Notes: generated from the sequence alone by a model not told the origin. A stretch of DNA of 55,757 bases from Candidatus Bathyarchaeota archaeon (GCA_018652685.1 JABIBQ010000079.1:1-55757); one strand, 5' to 3'; positions 17,597 to 27,064 are shown, counted from the first letter of the stretch. Program-made: numbers and translations.

Positions 17597-18775
17597 CTAG
17601 GTAACAAGCTCGGGGTCACTTAACCCAACAGGAAACCCATTCCTGTAATAGACTCGGGGTGTCAGCGGGCTCATCCAGACCGCTAACTGATAGGGCTCAA
17701 CTCCTGCGATGTCGCATAGCCCATGGGCGTCGTTCTCACCTGAAAAGCTGACGGCATCCACAACATCGCCAACCCCTGCTTCCGTGCCTGATAGATCAAC
17801 GAGGAAGTGGTTGATTGAAACCCCTCCGATGATGGGGCATATCTTTTCCTCGACCTTCACGATTCCCTTCTTTGATAGCTGGCGCAGATACCCGTCGCTG
17901 TAACCCATGTGCATGGTACCCACCTTCATCCGCTTCTCAGCAATATAGGCCCCTCCATAAGTCAGCGGTGTCCCTGGATCCACCCATTTGACGTGCTCAA
18001 GCCTTCCCTTCAAACTCATCGCTTGCCGAAGCTCGATATCTTTCTCACGTGCTTCTGGCACCGGGTACCACCCGAACATCATCACGCCGGGCCTGACGGC
18101 GTCCAGATGTGAGTCAGGGTCAAAGAATATCCCGTGGCTGCTCGCGATGCTCAACGTCGGGACAGTTATTCCCTTCTTTTCCAGTTCCGCTTTAACATCC
18201 TTGAGCCTCTGTATCTGCAACGGGTCGTTATCGTCCTCAAGCAGCGTCGTGTACAGCGCATCAATTCTGAGGCCAGGAAGTCCCGCTATGTACTCGATGA
18301 GTTCAACCGCCTCCTTGTAGACCACACCGGCTCTCCCCAGCCCCGTGTCCACTTTGACCCATATCAACGCATCTTTCCCGGATGATGAAGCAGCTTCGCT
18401 GAGCCTCCTCGCCGAGTCCCTGTGGTAGATGACCTGAGTTATCTCAGAGTCAACGACCTCCGCGAACTGCTCATCTGTGTAGAGGGGATCCTGATTGATG
18501 ACCCCCGCGTCCAAACCGGCCTTCCTGATCTGCCTAGCCTCCCAGAGCTTCGCCACGAGGAATCGCTTCACGTCCTTCTCCATGAGATATGCGACCACAT
18601 GAACTATCCCGTGTGCGTAGGCGTTCTTCTTGATACAGGGAACGACCTCCGATCCTGTCATCATCCTGACCTGTTCAAGGTTGAAACCTATGGCATCAAG
18701 GTTGACCTCGACCCATGAACTGTAACCATCCACCTTGCCCCTGATCCAGTCCGCCCTGTCCATATCGAAAAACAT
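17597..18775 (-). CDS. alr: alanine racemase (PLP, fold type III)
   Basis: About 392 aa. The N-terminal TIM barrel opens WVEVNLDAIGFNLEQV, followed by the catalytic-lysine block IKKNAYAHG (canonical KANAYGHG) about residue 49. The substrate-binding KVDTGLGRAG comes next. The C-terminal domain carries GYSDGY, with the second catalytic tyrosine. It interconverts L- and D-alanine. Archaea lack peptidoglycan, so the use of D-alanine is unclear; racemisation of another amino acid is possible. TTG at 18781 and ATGs at 18775 and 18763 are all possible starts. Confidence 0.85.
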   Translation of the reverse strand: MFFDMDRADWIRGKVDGYSSWVEVNLDAIGFNLEQVRMMTGSEVVPCIKKNAYAHGIVHVVAYLMEKDVKRFLVAKLWEARQIRKAGLDAGVINQDPLYTDEQFAEVVDSEITQVIYHRDSARRLSEAASSSGKDALIWVKVDTGLGRAGVVYKEAVELIEYIAGLPGLRIDALYTTLLEDDNDPLQIQRLKDVKAELEKKGITVPTLSIASSHGIFFDPDSHLDAVRPGVMMFGWYPVPEAREKDIELRQAMSLKGRLEHVKWVDPGTPLTYGGAYIAEKRMKVGTMHMGYSDGYLRQLSKKGIVKVEEKICPIIGGVSINHFLVDLSGTEAGVGDVVDAVSFSGENDAHGLCDIAGVEPYQLAVWMSPLTPRVYYRNGFPVGLSDPELVT

Positions 18776-19030
18776 ATTCAACGTAGAGTACGTGAACGGG
18801 GAACGTAAAAGATTGACTAGAGGAAGATACGGGTTTTCTCACTCGCTGCATGAAAGCCTCCGAGAGTTCAGACCTGACTCCAAATAAAAATTTAAGCGCG
18901 CACGACTAGTGTTAAAATAACATAAAAAATACATATCCTGCCCGGGTGAGAAACTTTCAACGAAGCCCTTTTACCTTTGTATGGGCACCCATACTGGATT
19001 AGAGGAAAAAACTCCCACGGGTACTCTATT

Positions 19031-19897
19031 ATGTCTGCAGATGAACTGAAACTAGACGCGCTTGAAATACAGGCGACCGAGCTGAGAACGACTAGGAACA
19101 CCCTATTCGATCAGATAAAAAAGCTCAAGGAAGAGCGTGACAGGCATAACAAGACCTCGAAGGGTAGCAGGGACCAAGCCCAGAAGCACCGCACGGAGCG
19201 GGACAGGATCAACAAAAAGATCCAGGAGATCAAGCAGAAATTAGGTCCACTTTTCGACACCCTCAACGAGAAGAACAACGCCCTTGACGAGGCCGACAGG
19301 GTCATTAGGGCGGAGTACCGGGGAAAGCCAAGGAAGGAAACAGTTCAGAAAGACCTTGAGCGTATCGAGTGGGAGGTAATGACTACCCCTACATCCCAGA
19401 TGCTTGGTAGGGAGGATGAGATGCTCCAGAGGGCCAGTGAGCTGAAAAAGACTCTTGAGAGCTACAAGTCCATCGAGGCGAAGCAGGGACTGAAAAAAGG
19501 CGTACTTGCCGAGAGGAGGGTCACCCAGGGCGAGATCGGGGAAATGAGGAACGAGATCGACCAGCTGGCCGAGCAGAGTCAGGAGCACCACGAGCGGATG
19601 ATTATGTTCTACGAGGAGACCGACAAGAACAGGGCAAAGGCCGACGAGGTGCACGGACGATATGTCGAGAAAATCAAGGAAGCTGACGTTATAAAGCAGG
19701 ATCTCAACTTCATTATGCCCCAGGTCTACGCAATGCGTGACGGCCTAAAGGCATCGGACCTCAAGGTCGCCGAGCTCAGGAAGATGAACGCAAAGCAGCG
19801 AGCAGACGTCATGAAGAAAGAGGCTGTGGATAAGATGGGCCGCGGCGAGAAGCTCAGTTTCGAGGACCTTCGCCTAATCTACGGTGACGAGGATTAA
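19031..19897 (+). CDS. archaeal coiled-coil protein (COG1340-like)
   Basis: 288 aa, almost entirely charged heptad-type coiled coil, with short breaks around residues 105-125 (TTPTSQMLGRE) and near the C-terminus (GRGEKLSFEDLRLIYGDED). The domain plan matches a widespread archaeal family of unknown function, sometimes compared to SMC-like or phosphoserine phosphatase-linked proteins. ATG at 19031 is preferred; an upstream frame to 18977 lacks family character. It stands alone with its own promoter region. Confidence 0.75.
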   Translation: MSADELKLDALEIQATELRTTRNTLFDQIKKLKEERDRHNKTSKGSRDQAQKHRTERDRINKKIQEIKQKLGPLFDTLNEKNNALDEADRVIRAEYRGKPRKETVQKDLERIEWEVMTTPTSQMLGREDEMLQRASELKKTLESYKSIEAKQGLKKGVLAERRVTQGEIGEMRNEIDQLAEQSQEHHERMIMFYEETDKNRAKADEVHGRYVEKIKEADVIKQDLNFIMPQVYAMRDGLKASDLKVAELRKMNAKQRADVMKKEAVDKMGRGEKLSFEDLRLIYGDED

Positions 19898-20236
19898 ACA
19901 AAGTATCATCCACGTTGTTTTGACCGTATTATTCAACCTAGCATTCCCTATCTTACTCGTTCACACCCGGTGCCTGCGCCTGCCACCCGAAACCAAAAAA
20001 AATCCAGACTAACGACCTGTAGGTACCGCGGTCACACATCAGCGCCTCAGAAATATTTTTTTCGATATTATCAATGACGGGAACCAACTTTTTCCCTTAT
20101 TTCAGGTTACTTGACACATGAACCCTGCTAAAACTTATTTTCCCAGAATTTACGGCCCACTGTTATCACCTCGGAAACCTGAAAGGCGTGGCAACTCAGG
20201 CATATCCGAAAAATAAGATGGTGATGGGGGGTGACC
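19898..20236. other. convergent intergenic region with a dispersed repeat
   Basis: 340 nt between two convergent genes. It contains a repeat copy (20043-20118) also found at 22841-22920. No coding frame is convincing. A run of eight A near 19997 may act as terminator for the minus-strand gene. Confidence 0.5.
20043..20118 (+). repeat. dispersed intergenic repeat, copy 1
   Basis: The stretch 20102-20118 (TCAGGTTACTTGACACA) is repeated exactly, in inverse orientation, at 22841-22857. Similarity extends upstream through TTCCCTTAT, an AACC block and an AT-rich segment, about 75 nt in all. It includes a small inverted repeat around GGTTACT. It lies between convergent genes, as does copy 2. Confidence 0.55.
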
Positions 20237-21166
20237 CTAGACGCGGAGAACTGGGCAGGTCATGCAGTGGATGCCGCCCATGCCCTTGCGCATCTCCTCG
20301 CCGGGGATCTGCACCACTTCGATGCCCCTCTCGTTGACCTCCTTCATGACCCTAGGGTTTCCAGTGTAATGGAACGCGAGGTCTTTGTCGATGGTGACAA
20401 AGTTGGCCGCCATATCGAAGCACTCCTGGTCCGTAATCTCTAGGATATCCCAGCCGTCCTCCCTGAGCCAGTCAACGAAGCTACCCTCCCATGTCTCCTC
20501 CCTCGTTCTGAACGTCGTGGGCAGTTCATTAACTACCTCGGGGTGAGTCAGCGCCACCTTCCCCGGTAGCTCACAGAACTCTCCGTCGATATGGACGATG
20601 CCCTTCGGCATCTTTATCGTGATCCAGAGATCGCTGAGCCTGCTCTCTAGCATGTAATCGCCCATCTGGTCTAGTGCTCCCTGGGTGGTCCTGTCACAGA
20701 GGCCAGCCACCGCTGTCTTTCCCTCAAGGACGGCAAAGCCACCTCCCTCGAAGGTTTCCGGCTCTTCCATCTTCAACGCGGTGGGGACGCCGTTTGCCTC
20801 GTGGGCGGCCCTTATGACTGGTGTCTCGACCCTTCTGGACGGCAGCCCCATCCTGAACAGGAAAGCACCGTCGTTGGTCATCGTGCTGCTATCCCTGACG
20901 AAAACCAGGTTCGGAGCCTGGTAGCTCTGCTCAAGTATCTCCTTATTGTCTGCGATGAGGTCTCTTATTAGCAGGACTTCTACTCCCGCGTCCTTTAACG
21001 CGTCCACGAGCTCCTGGTGGTCGCTGATGAACCGTTTGATGTCCACCGGCATATCGAAGTGGTGCGCAACGGGGTTGGCGTTTGCGAGCTCCAGCTCCTT
21101 TCCCGGGTGGTGAACCATGACACGCTTCAACGCACCTGATTCGTGGTTTATACCGTAACTAGGCAT
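20237..21166 (-). CDS. arginine deiminase / amidinotransferase family protein
   Basis: 309-aa pentein-fold enzyme. Guanidine-modifying residues are visible: Asp in NLVFVRDSSTM, Glu in ETFEGGGF, His in GIVHIDGEFCE, and the catalytic Cys in GGIHCMTCP near the C-terminus. It hydrolyses arginine or a related guanidine, or transfers an amidino group; arginine deiminase gives citrulline and ammonia. It is shorter than bacterial ArcA (about 410 aa) and close to archaeal and DDAH-like members. No arc operon partners are adjacent. Confidence 0.87.
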   Translation of the reverse strand: MPSYGINHESGALKRVMVHHPGKELELANANPVAHHFDMPVDIKRFISDHQELVDALKDAGVEVLLIRDLIADNKEILEQSYQAPNLVFVRDSSTMTNDGAFLFRMGLPSRRVETPVIRAAHEANGVPTALKMEEPETFEGGGFAVLEGKTAVAGLCDRTTQGALDQMGDYMLESRLSDLWITIKMPKGIVHIDGEFCELPGKVALTHPEVVNELPTTFRTREETWEGSFVDWLREDGWDILEITDQECFDMAANFVTIDKDLAFHYTGNPRVMKEVNERGIEVVQIPGEEMRKGMGGIHCMTCPVLRV

Positions 21167-21215
21167 GGGTTAACTGTCTGCAGGTCCAATAAAAATATCT
21201 TGTCGGGCGTGTGAG

Positions 21216-21491
21216 TTAAGCTTTCTTCGCCGCTTTGGCGGCCTTCTTGTCTTCCCTAGCCTTCCTCTTGAGGGCCTTTTCCTTCTCCTCTTCTGTGATC
21301 CTGTACCTTCTCAGGCCGTCCGTGTCCTTGAAGCCTATAACCCTGTCCTTCTGGAACATGTTCTTGAGTAGGCTGTATGATTTCTTTTCCTTGATCTCAA
21401 GGATCTCGGCCACCTCTTTCAACGATAAGGGCTTGTCTAGAAGTAGGACACCGATTTTATTTCGTAGCTTGGAAGCGGACACTTTGATCAA
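21216..21491 (-). CDS. small winged-helix DNA-binding protein
   Basis: About 91 aa. The N-terminal winged-helix segment (KPLSLKEVAEILEIKEKKSYSLLKNMFQKDRVIGF) has a helix-turn-helix at about residues 22-45. The C-terminal tail is very basic and Ala/Lys-rich (EDKKAAKAAKKA). It is divergent from the MFS gene, which it may control. TTG at 21491 is used; GTG at 21482 is also possible. Confidence 0.65.
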   Translation of the reverse strand: MIKVSASKLRNKIGVLLLDKPLSLKEVAEILEIKEKKSYSLLKNMFQKDRVIGFKDTDGLRRYRITEEEKEKALKRKAREDKKAAKAAKKA

Positions 21492-21612
21492 ATATACAAT
21501 AGGGGTATCTCCATTAAAACTTTGACGGGCGAGGGGACACAATGGAACCACCCGAGTCGTCAAGGATTAAATACGAAGACGTAATCTACAAAGGACATTA
21601 AAGGGATGAACC

Positions 21613-22773
21613 ATGGACACTCAGGACAGAAGCATCATAGCGATCTCAAGCAGCCACGGAATAATGCACGCGTACCTCGTGCTACTACCCGCGATGATAC
21701 CCATCTTAGGCGGAGAGCTGGGCGATATAGCTACCATCGGGATGCTGGCATCACTCGTTTCCCTGTTTTACGGTTGGTTCAGCCTACCCGTTGGCTTCCT
21801 CGCGGATAGGGTCAGCAAGAAACTACTCATCACAGGCAGCATGATACTGTGCGGAGGGGCATCAATACTCATAGGATTATCTCCAAACATTACTATCACA
21901 GCAATTGCGCTTATTATCCTGGGCACTGGCGCCAGCCTCTATCACCCATGCGGTTATGCCCATATGAGTTTGGCATCAGACGAGATGCGTGGTCGATACA
22001 TGGGCTTCCAGGGTCTCGGCGGAGATATGGGGATGGCAATCAGTTTCCTGACATCTAGCCTACTGGGGGCAAGGTTCGGTTGGAGAATGACATTCATCAT
22101 CTGGGGGGTAATCGGACTGATCATGGCCGCCATCGATTTGGCTGTGATCAAGGATATACCCTTTAAGATACCCGAGGGAGGGCACAAGGGACCCGTTGCC
22201 ACCATAAAGAAGATGTTCGGTTCGACAGACAAAACTAAACTAATCCTTACGTTGGGAATCGTCGTCCTCAGCGGTATGCTCTGGAATGGGGTTTCCAGCT
22301 TCATCATGGTGTACCTCAATGAGGAGAAGGTGATGCCCCTGATTCTGGCGGGCGGCCTGAGCACCCTGAAATATACGGTAGGTGCCTTTGCCCAGATTGT
22401 CGGCGGTGAGATGAGCGACAGGATTGGCAGAAAGAAGCTATTACTGTTCGGTTACTCCGGTTTCGCTCTCAGCCTGCTTGCCCTGATCTATTCACCCAAT
22501 ATCGTGAGCTTGATGGTGATTCTCGTAGTTTTATTGGGGTTCACTTTCTTCATCACTCAGAGCCCTATGAACGCCCTACTGGGGGACATCGCCTCCAAGG
22601 ACACCGTGGGGGTGACCTATGGCGTCAACTTTACGCTGAAGTACGGGATCGGTTTTTTCACGCCTGCCATCGGCGGATGGCTTGCGTCAAACTATGGACT
22701 GAACAGTGTCTTCTACTTCTTCGCGGGGCTAGCCGCGGTCGCGTTCCTCGTGGCCTCCCAACTCAAGGAGTAA
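21613..22773 (+). CDS. MFS transporter
   Basis: 386 aa, about 12 transmembrane helices. The MFS loop signature FLADRVSKK follows helix 2 (residues about 55-63), and the matching MSDRIGRKK sits in the C-terminal half. It resembles the fosmidomycin-resistance and efflux branches. The start ATG follows TTAAATAC (about 21566) by about 47 nt and is preceded by AAAGGGATG. Substrate unknown. Confidence 0.87.
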   Translation: MDTQDRSIIAISSSHGIMHAYLVLLPAMIPILGGELGDIATIGMLASLVSLFYGWFSLPVGFLADRVSKKLLITGSMILCGGASILIGLSPNITITAIALIILGTGASLYHPCGYAHMSLASDEMRGRYMGFQGLGGDMGMAISFLTSSLLGARFGWRMTFIIWGVIGLIMAAIDLAVIKDIPFKIPEGGHKGPVATIKKMFGSTDKTKLILTLGIVVLSGMLWNGVSSFIMVYLNEEKVMPLILAGGLSTLKYTVGAFAQIVGGEMSDRIGRKKLLLFGYSGFALSLLALIYSPNIVSLMVILVVLLGFTFFITQSPMNALLGDIASKDTVGVTYGVNFTLKYGIGFFTPAIGGWLASNYGLNSVFYFFAGLAAVAFLVASQLKE

Positions 22774-22840
22774 TATTTATGGAATATTTCTTAAATCGCC
22801 CTAGGTTTTTCCATGCTCGAGTAAATAGTCGATCTAATCT

Positions 22841-22920
22841 TGTGTCAAGTAACCTGACATAAGGGAATAATTCTGGTTTCCATCTCAGGTATTATAGATA
22901 AAATATATTTTTCAGCCCAT
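22841..22920 (-). repeat. dispersed intergenic repeat, copy 2
   Basis: Inverse copy of the element at 20043-20118, with a 17-nt exact core (22841-22857). Read on the minus strand, an AT-rich TATA-like stretch precedes the conserved block by about 25 nt, so the element could carry its own promoter. It lies between convergent genes. Confidence 0.55.
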
Positions 22921-22994
22921 CGAGGCGTGTAATTACGACGGTCACCAGCTCTGCTTCACCTTTAGGTGGGAAACGGAGATATATCGAAATCCAG

Positions 22995-23720
22995 TCAGAT
23001 GATCTTGGGGATTAATTTCCCGATCTTCTTGTAGAAACTGGTCTCAGAAAGTATGGCCGGGTCGCCGATGGCCTCCTCAAGCTCCTCACTGTAGTCCAGG
23101 GCGCCAATGTAATCGATCTCGATCTTGACCAGCTCTGACCTGACATAATCCCCTGGCTTCATCACCATGTTCTCTATTACACCCCGGACGTTGATGCCGA
23201 GGTTCTTGAACAATATCAGGAGCCTGCGGACCGATTGGTAGGCAACCTTGCTTGGGGTTGTTATAACCACGAACTCAAGCTTTGGGACCAGCCTGATGGT
23301 GTCAAGTGTTGCGTCACCTATGCCTGGGGGCATATCGATCACGAGGTAGTCCAGCTCCCCCCACCTGATGATGGCAAGGAGCTCGATGATGGCGTTGGAG
23401 ACATCCACACCCCTCAGCGGGGCAGGCTCGTCCAGGCTGTAGTGGGTTATGCTCATGTATCCGATGCCGTGGGCGACCGGCGGGATTATGCCGTTCTCCT
23501 CCTTGGGGTATAGACCCTCGACGCCGAGTATGACGTGTGTGGCTGGACTCGTAAAGTCCAGGTCAAGTAAACCGACCTTGAATCCTTTATCCCGAAGGTT
23601 CAGCGCAAGACTGGTAGCTACCATGCTCTTCCCAACTCCTCCCTTGCCACTGCTGACGGCGATTACCTTCCCTACCTTATCGAACCTGCGCTCTATAACG
23701 GCGAGCCTTGGGTCACTCAT
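22995..23720 (-). CDS. MinD/Mrp-family ATPase, ATPase-type HypB
   Basis: 241-aa deviant Walker ATPase. The P-loop SSGKGGVGKSM is near residue 24, Walker B reads LVIDMPPGIGD, and switch residues follow. The gene overlaps the end of hypA by 8 nt. In Thermococcus, a MinD-type ATPase (HypB_AT) forms a complex with HypA to load nickel into NiFe hydrogenase; this gene order matches that arrangement. No hydrogenase subunit lies in the window. Confidence 0.85.
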   Translation of the reverse strand: MSDPRLAVIERRFDKVGKVIAVSSGKGGVGKSMVATSLALNLRDKGFKVGLLDLDFTSPATHVILGVEGLYPKEENGIIPPVAHGIGYMSITHYSLDEPAPLRGVDVSNAIIELLAIIRWGELDYLVIDMPPGIGDATLDTIRLVPKLEFVVITTPSKVAYQSVRRLLILFKNLGINVRGVIENMVMKPGDYVRSELVKIEIDYIGALDYSEELEEAIGDPAILSETSFYKKIGKLIPKII

Positions 23721-24120
23721 CGTCCTTTTCTCCCTTGATGGTCGCTAGCCAGACGCCCCTGCCTTGGGTCACCTCAAAGTCCGGGCTCTCGCAATGGGTG
23801 CACTTGACGTATACGTGGGCCATCTCCGGGACGAAGTGGATTGCCTCTGATATGTCCTCTGTCAATCCCTGTGCCTTGAAGTCCCACTCGTTGCCGCACA
23901 CCCGGCACTTGAACTTTGCTGGCTGCGTCTTGAGTACGAACTTAGCGTCCTTGAAAAGCTCCGTCTTTAGCTGCTCGAAGGTGAACTCCAGGACATCATG
24001 GTCAATTTGCTGTAGCTCTCCTATCATGATAACTACCTCAGTAACCTTGTTGAGGCCGTTCTCCTCAGCGAACTTCTGTGCCGTGGTGATTACGCCCTCG
24101 GCAAGTGCCCATTCATGCAT
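23713..24120 (-). CDS. hypA: hydrogenase nickel metallochaperone HypA
   Basis: 135 aa. It begins MHEWALAEGVI, with the nickel-binding Met-His, and carries the zinc-binding pair CRVCG (about residue 72) and CTHC (about 110), with a longer-than-bacterial insert between them as in archaeal HypA. It delivers nickel to NiFe hydrogenase, and could also serve CO dehydrogenase. Cotranscribed with the MinD-type ATPase. Confidence 0.93.
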   Translation of the reverse strand: MHEWALAEGVITTAQKFAEENGLNKVTEVVIMIGELQQIDHDVLEFTFEQLKTELFKDAKFVLKTQPAKFKCRVCGNEWDFKAQGLTEDISEAIHFVPEMAHVYVKCTHCESPDFEVTQGRGVWLATIKGEKDDE

Positions 24121-24657
24121 GAGGCTTGTTCATATTTCCCCCGATATAGATGTTGCCAAGAACCAAGCATGGAAGATAACGCAAACAGAGTACTAAACTG
24201 AGCACTAGTCATCAACTCGATCTTTTGACGGTTAATAACCCTCATTTTCCCAAGCCCGTTCATCGGGGTTGGGAATCGGGTTCAACCTCAGCACCGCTGA
24301 TATGATAATATCTAGTGTTCTTACGTTATTCCGGAATACCTCTACATTGAGTACTTCAGAAACGGGGTGGGTTACGTTGTAGCAACCTGTTACCTGAGCT
24401 GGGCTATGATCTCTTGATACTTTTTTCTCAGAGTGAACGCTAGGTCCCGCCTTTCGAACGGCGAGTGACGATAATACTGGTCTAGAACCGCCTCGCTTGA
24501 GGCTACGACGATATACGTTAGTAGCAGGATCATCGAGATCACTAACTAGTACCTGGTTCATTGCTACTCATGCGTCATCATAAGCCATATGTGCCCAAGA
24601 GTCAGGTGCCTCATAAACAACCAATAAAAACAGCCGATTCCATCATCATGCGATCTC
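24121..24657. other. intergenic region, no supported gene
   Basis: About 540 nt between hypA and the DUF1893 gene, divergent. A 109-codon minus-strand frame (24232-24561) has no protein-like hydrophobic pattern and no homologue I recognise. No tRNA, SRP or RNase P RNA signature was found. The region must hold the hypA promoter and that of the DUF1893 gene. Confidence 0.5.
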
Positions 24658-25083
24658 ATGAACAAGTACCTAGACATGCTGGAGAAATCCGGGAACAGCC
24701 TGATGATCTACAAGGAAGGGGAATTATTATTCGAGAGCGCCCTTGGCGGTATCCGGCCACACCTCAAAGCCATCGACGAGCATGGAGGCGCCCTGGAGGG
24801 CACTTTGATGGTGGATAAAATTCTAGGAAGGGCGGCAGCTTTCCTAGTTATCTATAGCAAAGCAGCGGAGGCAATCACAAACATTGTCAGCACCCCAGGT
24901 AAACAGGTCCTTGATGCCTACCATCTGAAGTTCAGCTACCGCGAGGAGGTACTTCATATCAAGATGAAGAACGGTGTTATTTATTGCCCATTTGAGAGCA
25001 TGGTTCAAGGAATATACGATCCTGAAGAGGCATACGCTGCTATCGTGGAGAAGATGGAGAGCTTTAGGAATCCTTCTTCATAG
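24658..25083 (+). CDS. DUF1893 domain protein
   Basis: 141-aa single-domain protein of the DUF1893/TM1506 family, whose fold is related to cytidine-deaminase-like proteins but lacks known catalysis. Typical features are MIYKEGELLFESALGGIRP near the N-terminus, DKILGRAAAFLVIYS in the middle and CPFESMV. Its 3' end overlaps the convergent MFS gene by 20 nt. Function unknown. Confidence 0.85.
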   Translation: MNKYLDMLEKSGNSLMIYKEGELLFESALGGIRPHLKAIDEHGGALEGTLMVDKILGRAAAFLVIYSKAAEAITNIVSTPGKQVLDAYHLKFSYREEVLHIKMKNGVIYCPFESMVQGIYDPEEAYAAIVEKMESFRNPSS

Positions 25084-26236
25084 CCAGGATTGCTGGTATC
25101 GAGCCAAGGTTTAACGCTGCCCCGATTAGAAATATCGTGCTATAGGGAAGATAAAGTGTCAATATCCCTGATGCGATGCTTCCCAGGGTAGAGCCGAGGC
25201 TGAACACGCTGGCTAGGTACGAGATGCTTATTGTCTTTATCTCGGGCTCAACCAGGTCCGTGAGGAAGGCCCACTCGGATACCGCCCTCGTCCCCCAGCA
25301 TATGCCATACAGCCCCAACGCCATTCCAAGCATCAACACGCTTTTCGTGTAGGCTATCATGGAGAACGATACTACGAGCAACCCGTATGCACCCAGCATC
25401 AGTGGCTTTCTTCCTATCCTGTCGCTGACACTTCCGGCAGGATAACGTGAAAGCATGTTGGCGAACCCTCTTACGGTGAACAGCATAGCTACCACGGACT
25501 CGCTGAAACCCAGCTGCTGGACCGCGTATATGCTGAAAAGTGCCAAGAAAAGGCTCTGGGCTGCGCTGAAACTTGCCCTGCAGTAGCTAAGGAGCAGGAC
25601 GTTTCTGTTCCTGAGAATCATCTTCATGGAATCCGCGGTGCTGATCGTTGGCTTCTCCCTGATCCTCGTCTCCCTTTCCCGGATATTGGTGGGTGCCATG
25701 AAGACAAGCAGCGCTATCCCGAACAGCGGAACTATTGCTGACAGCCAGAAAAGGCCGGTGTATCCGATTGATTCTACGAGCCTTGAGCAGGCGGCTGGGC
25801 CGATAAGCATACCGAGTCCGAGAAATGTGAGATATCTGCCCATGGCGTCACCCTGCCTTTCGGGTGGAGCCGCATCGCTTACGGTGGACATGGCGGTCTG
25901 GTTGAAGCTGCTGGATGTGAAGCTGCTCACCGCGATGGCGAGCAGGAAATGGGTGTATGTCCTTGCATAGATGAAGAACACAGAAGCTACCCCAGAGACG
26001 AACAATCCGATAATCATGGTACGGAGCCTGCCAATCCTCTCTGCGACACCACTCAATGGGATCCTGAGTATTAATGGGATAAAGCTCTGGATGCTTAGCA
26101 GGATACCCAGCTGGACAACGGTGATACCCCTGCTTGTGAGAAACAGGCTGTATATGGGTTGAATTAGTGTAAAGTTCAGGACGAAGGTGGTGGCCGCTAG
26201 CATCAGAGCGTATATTCTGGAATCGTACCCGCTCAT
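25064..26236 (-). CDS. MFS transporter
   Basis: 390 aa, 12 predicted transmembrane helices. The MFS motif VAERIGRLRT follows helix 2, and VSDRIGRKPLMLG lies in the second half. ATG at 26236 is selected because a strong purine-rich site (GAGGAGGAGAGGG) sits directly upstream. The short region before it belongs to the promoter shared with the divergent HD-domain gene. Substrate unknown; multidrug efflux is the common annotation. Confidence 0.87.
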   Translation of the reverse strand: MSGYDSRIYALMLAATTFVLNFTLIQPIYSLFLTSRGITVVQLGILLSIQSFIPLILRIPLSGVAERIGRLRTMIIGLFVSGVASVFFIYARTYTHFLLAIAVSSFTSSSFNQTAMSTVSDAAPPERQGDAMGRYLTFLGLGMLIGPAACSRLVESIGYTGLFWLSAIVPLFGIALLVFMAPTNIRERETRIREKPTISTADSMKMILRNRNVLLLSYCRASFSAAQSLFLALFSIYAVQQLGFSESVVAMLFTVRGFANMLSRYPAGSVSDRIGRKPLMLGAYGLLVVSFSMIAYTKSVLMLGMALGLYGICWGTRAVSEWAFLTDLVEPEIKTISISYLASVFSLGSTLGSIASGILTLYLPYSTIFLIGAALNLGSIPAILAMKKDS

Positions 26237-26347
26237 TCCCTCTCCTCCTCTCGGCTCCAAAACCTTCACCGATATATTAAGCATTGTCCAACGATGGGTT
26301 TAAGTTTCTACGAATCCAGTTCAATAGATTCATCCAACGGTGAGAAC

Positions 26348-27016
26348 ATGCTGGACGAAATTTTTGAACTAGTGGGCCGGATAGAGAGTGAGGGACTCCG
26401 GGAAAAGGTAAATCTCTTCCTCAAGAACCCTCCCAGTGACGTAGATGCACCGGCATTACCTCTTGAAGTCTGCCCAGCTGGGGCTTTCCAGCATCATAGC
26501 TATGACGGAGGGCTATTGCAGCACACTCTGGGTGTCACGAAACTCTCGTTGACGCTTTCTGATCTCGTGGAATCTCTCTACGGGGGCACCGTGGAGCGTG
26601 ACACAGTGCTCGCGGGGGCTATCCTCCACGACGTGATGAAGTGTTACTGCTACGAAGAGCGCGGCGAGGGAGGGTACAGGACCAGTGATTTCGGTGGGAA
26701 GGTGGACCATCTCACACTCATGGTGGGTGAGATGATGAAACGCAAGTTCCCGCTTGAGGTCGTCCATGTTGTTGCAAGTCACCACGGTGACGTTGGCCCA
26801 ACGAGGCCAAAGACGGTTGAAGCATTGATTGTATCTGTTGCAGACCTGGCAGATAGCGACTTGAACGGTAAACTGTTGAGGGCGGCTGAGTACCTGCTCA
26901 AAAGGACGGGCACTTACAGACCGAAGCTGTCCAGCAGCAAGGAGGCGCTTGACGTGGTCACGACCAAGGACCGTGAGGGCTGGGAAGGACTGCGAAAGCT
27001 ATCTGACGAGAGCTAG
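26348..27016 (+). CDS. HD-domain phosphohydrolase (YhaM/COG3481-like)
   Basis: 222 aa. HD-domain ligands are visible in order: QHHSYDGGLLQHTLG, GAILHDVMKC (the HD pair) and VVASHHGD, with VADLADSD towards the end. Family members are metal-dependent nucleases or phosphodiesterases; YhaM is a 3'-5' exoribonuclease, but the OB-fold domain of YhaM is absent here. ATG at 26348 has GGTGAG 6 nt upstream. Confidence 0.85.
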   Translation: MLDEIFELVGRIESEGLREKVNLFLKNPPSDVDAPALPLEVCPAGAFQHHSYDGGLLQHTLGVTKLSLTLSDLVESLYGGTVERDTVLAGAILHDVMKCYCYEERGEGGYRTSDFGGKVDHLTLMVGEMMKRKFPLEVVHVVASHHGDVGPTRPKTVEALIVSVADLADSDLNGKLLRAAEYLLKRTGTYRPKLSSSKEALDVVTTKDREGWEGLRKLSDES

Positions 27017-27064
27017 CTTCCCCCGATTATTTTTTAAACTAGATGACGGGATTTCAAACATTCA

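Noticed and set aside
24266-24300. GGGTTCAACCTC as a tRNA T arm
   Set aside because: The flanking bases do not pair as a 5-bp stem, and no other arms are present.
24232-24561. 109-codon minus-strand frame between hypA and DUF1893
   Set aside because: No ribosome-binding site, no hydrophobic or helical pattern, and no family recognised; composition is that of spacer DNA.
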